Shown piece by piece: positions 47,368 to 54,230 of a DNA stretch of 54,230 bases. This DNA comes from Penium margaritaceum (lineage: Eukaryota > Streptophyta > Zygnematophyceae > Desmidiales > Peniaceae). A program made the position numbers and the translations under genes. Each line of letters starts with the position of its first letter. The stretch's first letter is position 1. The notes beneath the pieces were generated by a model. It was not told where the DNA came from. It was given only the letters and a program-made list of their open reading frames with translations, and searched no databases. The stretch spans positions 250,312 through 304,541 of the forward strand of contig SZWC01000083.1 of NCBI GenBank assembly GCA_023375785.1. The letters run 5' to 3'.

Positions 47368-47837
47368 CTCTTCCCAGGGATGGTAGTGATGAATAGAGGG
47401 GGCGCCGAGGGAAAAAGGAGGCGGCCGGGCCACTCGCGGATCTAGATTTGCGCGGCCGCCGCAAAACCGGGCCGCGCACGCCGCGAAGGGTCGTCAAAGA
47501 TCCTCCCCTAGGGCGCGTGCAGACAGCAGAGGCAACAGAAGGCAGGGGGAATCTCGCAAAGGCGAGAGAGGAGGTTGGAGGGAGCGCTCAAGCGCAAATC
47601 CACCACCTAGAGACGGAGGCGGGGTCCCTTGACCCACAGAGTGGCCAGCGCAGGTTGTAGGTGGCCTGAGAGAGCTTCCTAGACCAAGAACAGGCGAGAC
47701 CCACGAACGTAAGGCTCGCGACTGAAAACTGGGCCCAAAGTGGGCCCGACGAATTGCTGCCAAAATTTCATTGGTCGGCAACGAGAACGGTCAGGGAAAA
47801 CGGCACTGTCCTATGACGTGTAGACACCCTAGGAACC
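47368..47837 (+). other. E3 leader
   Basis: GC-rich untranslated leader between primer site and gag start. No structure or frame of note recognised. Confidence 0.6.
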
Positions 47838-49283
47838 ATGAGCCAAGCGGGTTCAGGGTCTGGAGGGCAAGGGGAAGGAAGGGGGAGCGGCGGTGCTTCC
47901 GCTGGAGCCGGTGCAGGTACCGGCGTCGGCGCCAGTGGAGGAGCCGGTGCTGTAACAGTGACATGGGAGGATCTGAGTAGGGTGATGACGCAAAAGGACC
48001 TTACGCCGCCCGCCTTGGGCTCGCGTGACTTCCTCGCGTGGAAAGACGTTTTCCTTGCATGGGCGGCGGAGCACGGGCTAGAGGAGATTTATCTCCCTCC
48101 CTCGAGCGATGCAACCGAGGACCGCGTCTTACTGCAGGCTTTTAATGCCCTGGTTCGGGTGCTACCCGACGACCAGTCTTACTCCATCCGTCACTTTCGC
48201 TTTGGCGGCAAAGGGGAGGACCCAGCAGACCCTCGCAGCGGGTCTCCACACCCCCATGAGGCATGGCAGAACCTGGCTATGCCCCATGAGGAACGAGGCA
48301 TGGCGCTTGTGATCTCCCTGCGCGACCGTCTCCGAAACTTGTACACAAAGCCAGGCGCACCGATAGCAGAGTATTGGGATGCGGCAATGGACCTACATCG
48401 CCGAATTCTTGGACTCGGAGCTTCCTACTCCGTGCTCGAGTGGCTGGACCCCATTCTACTGCATCTTGGCGAACCTTATAGGGAGTTCCGGCAAGGGCTC
48501 TTGCGGCGTCTTCGGGTGACTGATATTGAGAACACCAATCTCACGGAGGTGTTTGAAGAGCTGCGTCATTATGAGGTCATCTTCCGTGGCGAGGCCCGAG
48601 AGGCCACCATCCCATCGCCAAGCGCCTTCGTACATCAGTCTTCACTGGGCGCTTCTACGAACTCTGCTCAGGGAGGAGGTAGAGGCAGAGGAGGTTGGGG
48701 ATAGGGAGGTACAGGCGCCCAGCCTGGAAGGGGACAAGGACGTGGTCGGGGTGGCAGTGGACAGCACACCTATAACTACTACGGCAAACCCGGTCACTTC
48801 TGGCGTGCATGCCCGGATCTCCAGCGCATCATTACGCAATCATAGCAGCAGTAGACGCAGCAGCGGTTCACAGCTCCACCACCTCGTCCGCAGTTTGGAT
48901 AGCAGCTGCAGCCACCAGCGTGGTCCACACCGTTGACCACTGGACCTCAGGCACCGATGCCCTTTGGTGGAGTCATGTACGCGCCATCTCTGGTGCAGCC
49001 GCTGGCCGGTCAGCCACCCCATCAGGGGCCACTTCCCTTCTACCAGGGCCCCTACTTCATGCCACTGAAAAAGGTCGTCCCAGTTCCCACACCCGAGTGG
49101 GCACAGCGCATCTACATGGATATGGCTGCGTCGCAGCAGCCCACGGTCGGAGCTCATGCTGCTGGGTGGACAGCGGCCATGGAGCTTCAGCCTCCAGAGC
49201 CAACGGCAATGCCACAGTCGCCAGGTCAGCGATTGGCGCACACTCATGTCACCTCATCACAATCACTCCCGATGCATGAATAG
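47838..49283 (+). pseudogene. gag: E3 gag, with nonsense codons
   Basis: ATG at 47838, Gly-rich start, then a Gag core (FLAWKDVFLAW, MALVISLRDRLRNLYTK, LDPILLHLGEPYREFRQGLL) and an RGG-type tail. The zinc knuckle reads YNYYGKPGHFWRAC: the first two Cys are Tyr (TAT 48771-48773, TAC 48780-48782; both G-to-A changes) while His and the last Cys remain, so zinc binding should fail. In-frame TAG at 48702, 48843, 48852, 48900 and 49281; those at 48843-48902 lie in a Gln-rich stretch and probably were CAG, the one at 49281 sits where copia proteases have Trp. The frame is otherwise continuous into pol. Confidence 0.9.
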
Positions 49284-52157
49284 TTATTTGACACTGCTGC
49301 ATTGCATCACATGTCGCCACATTGCCAGCTGTTTGTGTTGTTGTATGCTGCACATGATGTGGAGGGTGTGAAAACTGGGTCTAGGGAAGTGTTGGAGGTG
49401 GAGGGCATGGGTACAATAGCCTTGCAAGCACCTGGGGGCGTTCTATGGCTGACTGGTGTGCTGTACGTGCCTAAGTTGAAAGTTAACCTTTTGTCTGGGG
49501 GGCAGCTAGACCGCCAAGCAAACATGTCCACTTTCATACAGAAGCAATGGTGCATGCTTTTTGATGCTGCTGGTGTCCTGTTGGCTGATGGGCCGCTGCA
49601 TGTGGACATGCTCTACCGCCTTACACTGTTTCCACTGATCCAGATGAACCCACACAGACCACAGACACATGTCATCACAGCGACTGACGACAAGCATAAT
49701 GAATTTGTGCACCGTCGCCTTGCACACATCAACACAGACCTGGTCACGAACATGATGAAGCACACGACAGCACATGGACTCCTCCCCACGGACTGTCTAC
49801 ATGGCCTAAGCGCAGATGCCTGTCTTGACTGTCAGGAAGGTAAGGCCCACAGACAGATGTTTCCCAGGTCAGAAAGGGTATGCAAGGCTCCTCTTGAACT
49901 TGTCCATGCAGGCTTGACAGGACCCATGCCGGTGTCCTCTGTCCAGCATGGATCCCAATACATTCTCACACTTTCAGATGACTACAGTCGCTTTCGCTGG
50001 GCATTCCTGCTGAAGTTGAAAGCGGATGCCCAACGCACCATAGCTGAGTGGATACCCCTTGCTGAGCGTCAGACTGGCTGTAAACTACTGAAACTACGCA
50101 TAGACAGAGGAGGAGAGTTCATGGGTACTTTAACAGCAGAACTCAAAGCCAAAGGTATAGAGCATCAGACCACTGCCCCATACACACCACAAAAAAATGG
50201 TGTGGCAGAAAGGTGGCACAGGAATCTTGGTGATGCGTTGCGCACCCTGCTGAACAAGTCCGGCTTATCTTTTGGTTTCTGGGAAGAAGCCGTCAAATAC
50301 GTCACCTGGGTATGGAATAGGGTACCACAGGGGCCCTTGCCCAAGTCAGTCACACCATGGGAGCGGTGCTTTAAGGAAAAGGGTGACTTAAGGCCAGCGA
50401 GGGTGTGGGGCACTATGGCATGTGTGTGGCTTGCACAGCCCCAAAGAAATAATAAACTCAGTCCACGAGGTCGTTGGTGCGTCTTTGTAGGCGTCTCACA
50501 TGCATCCAAAGCATGGCATTTCTGGGACCCGATGCATCATCACTTCCTAGAAAGTAGGGATGCTTCTTTCTTGGAACACATGCCATACAAACAATTCCAC
50601 ACCTTGCGCCATGTCCCGTACATCACCATTCCAGAGCAGTACCCAGACTATGTGAGCGTGCCTGTGTTCGTATTCCACACACCTGCTGTGCGCACAGAAC
50701 AATCACCACGGCAACACGAGGACATAGGTGGAACATCACGGATAACAACAGATCTTTTGAAACCCACGGATCTTCGCAGTACAGAATCCAGTGGTCCACA
50801 TACACCGCCTGGGCTCCAGACCCAAGTGTCTCATAACAGCACGGAGAGTACAAAAATACCATCACCACCGCTGGTGCGTCGTTCCTCGTGCAATGTAGCA
50901 CATGTGAACTGTCAACAGTTTTACCACACAGCCGGACCTGTGAACGTGGATCATACCATTGTGGAACCCCAAACCCTTGCTGAGGCCAAGGGGCGTGCGG
51001 ATGCGTCTGATTGGGAGAAGGCTATGGTAGCTGAGCTGAATGCCCTTTTCGAGCATGGGGTGTACGAGCTTGTTCTGCAGCCACCTGGTCGGAAAGCCAT
51101 CGATGTCAAATGGGTGTACAAGCTCAAAAGGAACTTGTCTGGACTCATCGAAAAGTATAAAGCAAGGCTAGTTGCAAAGGGGTTTCACCAAGTACCCGGT
51201 CAAGACTTCACAGACACATATGCCCCATTTGGAAAGTACGGAACAAGTCGAGCACTGTTGGGTGTAGCGGCTCATGAGGACTGGGAGATACATCAAACGG
51301 ATGTAAAGAATGCCTTCCTCAATGCTCCACTCGAGGAAGAGCTGTATGTCAAGCAGCCAGAGGGGTTTGATGATGGTACAGATCCCGTGTGGCTCCTCCT
51401 CAAGGCCCTATATGGGCTCAAGCAGGCCCCACGCTGCTGGAACAAGGAGATTTGACGTACTTTTGGCTCGGGAGGGTTCATCCAAAGTGTGAGCGATCCC
51501 TCTCTCTTCTTATGCTGGGATCATGGCCTCCCTGTCGCCCTGCTTGTCTATGTGGATGATCTGCTTATCTTGTCACCGTCTCTTTCCCTCATCACAGCAA
51601 CAAAGAAACTGCTCACTATGCACTACAGCATGACCGACCTGGGTGACACTACAAACTTCTTGGGCATGACCATTACCAGGAACAGGGCTGCCCACATGCT
51701 TAGCCTGCATCAAGGAAGGTTCATTGCACATCTCATGACACGTTTTCAACACTTGGTACAACATCTTCCACGACAACATACACCGATGAGCCCTGATGTA
51801 TACGCCCACGTCCTGGATGCAAACACCACTGACTACGGACCCGACGGTGACCCCACACTCTACAAGCAAATTACTGGCAGTTTGTCCTACCTTGCGTCCA
51901 CCACACACCCAGACATCTCCTGTGCAGTCAACGTGATGGCACAGTTCAGTCAACAACCACAAAGTACACACCTTAAAGAACTGCTGAAGTTGCTGCGCTA
52001 TGTGATGGACACAGCTGAACTTGGCTTGGTCTTTGCCCCCTCCGTGAGTCCTGTGTTGGACGGGTATTGTGACAGTGATTATGCACATGATTGTGGGGCA
52101 CGTAGTCATGGTGGTTATGTGTTTTGAGTGTGGGGAACAACATTGTCATGGCGGAGT

Positions 52158-52218
52158 GCAAAACAGTCATGTGTGGCACGGAGTGTAGGACACTCCGTGC
52201 CACACATGACTGTTTTGC
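52158..52218 (+). repeat. Perfect 29-bp inverted repeat inside E3 RNase H
   Basis: Arms 52158-52186 and 52190-52218 are exact reverse complements around agg. The left arm codes the normal RNase H sequence (AKQSCVARS); the right arm is its inverted copy placed before EAEYMG, so it is a templated inverted duplication, not an original part of the gene. Confidence 0.92.
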
Positions 52219-52537
52219 GGAAGCTGAGTACATGGGTGAAGCAGCATGTGAATGCATTTGGTTGGCACGCCTGCTTGAGGAATTGGGACTGCACACTCAT
52301 GCCGTAGCACTTCACAGCGACAGCTCTGCCGCACACCGCATCGCAGCAAATGATTGTGTGATGCATCCTCGCACACAGCATATCAGTGTAGAGCACCACT
52401 TTGTTCGAGAGGCAGTCAAGGCAGGGGCCGTCCAAGTGTACCCTATCAGCGGCGATGCTCAGCTGGATGAATTCCCATCTACCGCACTTTGCCATCAGCT
52501 TGCGCACCTTGGTCGCATCCCCACCCCACTCACGTCC

Positions 52538-52546
52538 AAGGGGGCA
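52538..52546 (+). other. E3 polypurine tract
   Basis: aagggggca directly before the right LTR. Confidence 0.75.
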
Positions 52547-53108
52547 TGTTAATCCTCTCTGTATATATTTTTTTCTCCGGTGTGGGCATGAGTGTGCAGG
52601 GCATGCTGACCAAGAGAGCGGAGGCAACGCACAGTGAGTCCATGCGCCACACTGGACCGACCCAGACCCATCAGGCGTCACTCGTGTGCTTGCCTCCCCC
52701 TCGCAGCACTGCCCCTTCAGTGTTTGGACTGGTTCCTTAATCGGTTCCATGAAACCTATGGATGTCCTCAGACTTGCATTATGGTACACTCCCCGAGAAC
52801 CTAGATTAGTCCTAACATAGTTGATGACTTTGCTTGGGTTTAGGGGGACTCATGTGGGTGGGGGGTAGTTTGGTGATACTCGAGGGCTTTGCCCTCGCTC
52901 GAGCATGTTGCGCCAGCGAGCCCTGCTCGCTAGCCAGCGGGTGAGTCTCGCTCATCGAGGCTCACCCGCTCGAACTCCTAGTTGTTCGAGATTGACACTT
53001 AGAGTAGTGGAAGTGAATCCATGGCTGACACAAAACGGACCTAAGCTCCCCCCACACTTAACCGTTCTCAGTAAAACTGGTTGCATTGGATTCGTAGTGA
53101 CTTCCTCA
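52547..53108 (+). repeat. E3 right LTR
   Basis: Begins tgttaatcctct and ends gacttcctca, then the target duplication tacac. The first hairpin (52881-52897) is perfect; the second has one mismatch; a longer 10-bp stem (agcgggtgag with ctcacccgct) forms where the left LTR has mismatches. Confidence 0.93.
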
Positions 53109-53113
53109 TACAC

Positions 53114-53436
53114 CACATCATTTCTTAGGGAAAAATAAAATTCAGTATCCATGTATTGCGGTACATCACAAGAATAGGAGAAACACACCGATAAGCATCC
53201 ACCCTGCCTGATAATCCACCTACACCGAGGGCCCTACTTACATTGGCCACATGTTATCTGGCCCGTCCTATTTACTAGGGGTCTTCTTCCTTGTCTTCTT
53301 CCTGGGGCTGAAAATGATACAAGGCCGTGTGAAGTCGCACTCACTTGTCCTGAACACCATGGGAATATGACATAGACAACTGTTACACAATGCAGTATAG
53401 AAGAAAGGAATTCAAAACATGGAGTAAGGGCTCACC
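53114..53436. other. Non-coding stretch after E3
   Basis: No gene recognised. If the minus-strand exon ahead of it is real, this would be intron. Confidence 0.4.
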
Positions 53437-54180
53437 CTCCTCCTCCTCGTCGTAGTAGTCCTCCAGGACATCATCCTAGCCGCCATGTGGCATGCCCTCC
53501 GTGGCCCGCCGCAGGTGGGTGTAGTCGAGGGACTCTCATCCGCGCCTCATGTCATCCTCTTCACTGATCCACTGGTACGGTTGAGGAACCTCTGGCTCAG
53601 AGTCCTCATCGAGGATGAAGCGTTCTGGGTCTTAAACTTCCTCCTCTCCACTGTCGTATGCTGGAAATTGTTTTAAGTCGTACTCGCGGTCGTTGTCGTC
53701 CAAAACGTTGATTGTCTCCTGCTGCAGACCAGCAGCAGGAGTTTCTGCTACGCTTATACTGCCTGTGGTCCTGCTGCTGCTGCTATGAATATTGATGCAG
53801 CCTCTTCTGCTTCTGCCTCTGCCTGGGTGCCACTTGTAGGCCAGCACACGGCATATGCCTCCGCGCGGACTGCTGCTTTCGCTCTCTCCATCCACTTCAG
53901 CAACGCAGCCTCTGCTGCTGCCATTGCTGGTGCCACAACCGCTGGGTTGGTGCACTTGGACATGGTGTGGCCCCTCAGGCCGCACTGTCTGCAGATGTTG
54001 TTCGCTTTCCGATGTTCGTTGCGGTCTAACCGCTTGCTCTAGGGCCTTCCATGCCCACATTGAGGACCCGGCTGCGTCCAGATGACCCCCTCGAACGGAG
54101 TGAGCGTGGTTGGGTCCACACCCGGCACCGGGTTGTTGTAGGCACGTCAGAACGCCATCCTCATTCGGCCGACGTCACAT
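53437..54180 (-). pseudogene. Degenerate zinc-knuckle fragment, MULE transposase C-terminus-like
   Basis: Read on the minus strand: RAYNNPVPGVDP, then a GRP.(stop).SKR patch where MULE proteins have GRPRKKR, then a CCHC knuckle CRQCGLRGHTMSKC. An Ala-rich helix and a long acidic tail (AYDSGEEEV, LDEDSEPEVPQPYQW, EDYYDEEEEG) end at a canonical donor ggtgag. This order (spacer, GRPRK, zinc knuckle) is typical after the SWIM finger of Mutator-like transposases; SWIM and catalytic parts would lie beyond the window end. Stops and one frame change (near 53780) make it a pseudogene. A retroelement Gag is the alternative, but the GRP patch and acidic tail argue against it. Confidence 0.45.
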
Positions 54181-54194
54181 AGTGGCTCTGGCGG

Positions 54195-54197
<3 letters not shown>

Positions 54198-54230
<33 letters not shown>
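54198..54230 (+). repeat. Terminal C homopolymer
   Basis: 33 C up to the last base of the window. With the G19 run at 23244 it may mark difficult sequence or an assembly end. Confidence 0.9.

Larger units (their letters stand above)
49284..52552 (+). pseudogene. pol: E3 protease, integrase, reverse transcriptase and RNase H, inactivated
   Basis: Protease motif LFDTAALHHMS. GAG-pre-integrase finger HRRLAHIN..CLDCQEGKAHR. In the integrase the first catalytic Asp is Gly (HAGLTGP, ggc at 49911-49913), while RIDRGGEF and NGVAERW keep the other two. RT: DVKWVYKLKR, AKGFHQVPGQDFTDTYAP, ALYGLKQAPRCWN and intact YVDD (LVYVDDLLI). RNase H: YCDSDYAHD, WRSAKQSC, AEAEYMGEA, HSDSSAAHR. Stops TGA at 51453-51455 and 52125-52127, both in frame with the rest. 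A 29-bp inverted duplication at 52158-52218 then changes the frame; the last part runs to TAA at 52550-52552. The 717-codon open stretch (49302-51455) is the best-preserved retroelement coding in the window. Confidence 0.93.
46802..53108 (+). mobile_element. Copia retrotransposon E3, nearly complete but inactive
   Basis: A 6307-bp element flanked by a perfect 5-bp target duplication tacac (46797-46801 and 53109-53113). LTRs of 554 and 562 bp (about 93 percent identical by eye; the right one has an 8-bp insertion), primer site at 47356, one gag-pol frame at 47838-52552, and a polypurine tract. Order protease-integrase-RT-RNase H. A different family from E1/E2: shorter LTRs, no triplet leader, no repeat linker. 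It inserted into DNA flanking the MULE-like fragment. Confidence 0.95.

Noticed and set aside
26190..49283. TAG reassigned to glutamine (as in some ulvophyte algae), since many TAGs face CAG
   Set aside because: The 1019-codon EBF-like gene uses only CAG/CAA for Gln with no TAG or TAA inside. Several TAGs in the elements sit at conserved Trp positions, TGA stops also occur, and the DNA transposase and E3 frames end at TAA in the expected place.
54198..54230. Telomere or biological poly-C tract
   Set aside because: No telomeric unit is present; a homopolymer at the very end of a sequence is more likely an assembly limit.

Overview
The window comes from a nuclear genome of the green-plant lineage, most likely a streptophyte (land plant or charophyte alga). 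The main evidence is one intact GC-rich gene (1220-4279, minus) whose F-box plus cysteine-rich leucine-rich repeats align through their whole length, from memory, with plant EIN3-binding F-box proteins (EBF1/EBF2) of ethylene signalling. Intronless high-GC coding, low-complexity insertions and many old transposons would suit a large-genome charophyte such as Chara, but the species is a guess.

Layout. 1-5.6 kb: GC-rich block with a TATA-like site followed by two strong inverted repeats, then the EBF-like gene. 5.6-22.9 kb: AT-rich block with no convincing gene. It holds a heavily decayed LTR element (LTRs about 7703-9103 and 15691-16978), two tandem-repeat arrays inside it, and an 83-nt near-perfect hairpin at 20378-20460. 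22.9-25.3 kb: a G19 run, a large TA/TG microsatellite and one doubtful two-exon gene. 25.3-43.5 kb: two related Ty1/copia elements, called E1 and E2 here, lying head to tail. Each is about 8.9 kb with about 850-bp LTRs, an unusually long CAG-type trinucleotide leader, and a 12-residue tandem repeat between integrase and reverse transcriptase. Both are riddled with stops and frameshifts. 43.7-46.6 kb: a DNA transposon with a pogo/Tigger-type DDD transposase, clear terminal inverted repeats and a TA target duplication, inserted into a minus-strand reading frame that becomes continuous when the element is removed on paper. 46.8-53.1 kb: a third copia element, E3, of a different family, with a perfect 5-bp target duplication (tacac) and a nearly continuous but inactivated gag-pol. 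53.4-54.2 kb: a degenerate zinc-knuckle fragment resembling the C-terminus of a Mutator-like (MULE) transposase. The window ends in a run of C.

How the parts relate. Only the EBF-like gene looks functional; by homology it should be the substrate receptor of an SCF ubiquitin ligase. Everything downstream of about 5.6 kb is repeat-derived. Direct comparison of E1 with E2 shows that many nonsense codons are CAG-to-TAG changes, each seen against an intact CAG or CAA in the sister copy. This fits decay by cytosine deamination, perhaps at methylated CHG sites. Coordinates of repeat ends, target duplications, primer sites and frames were read by eye; no alignment or database search was run.
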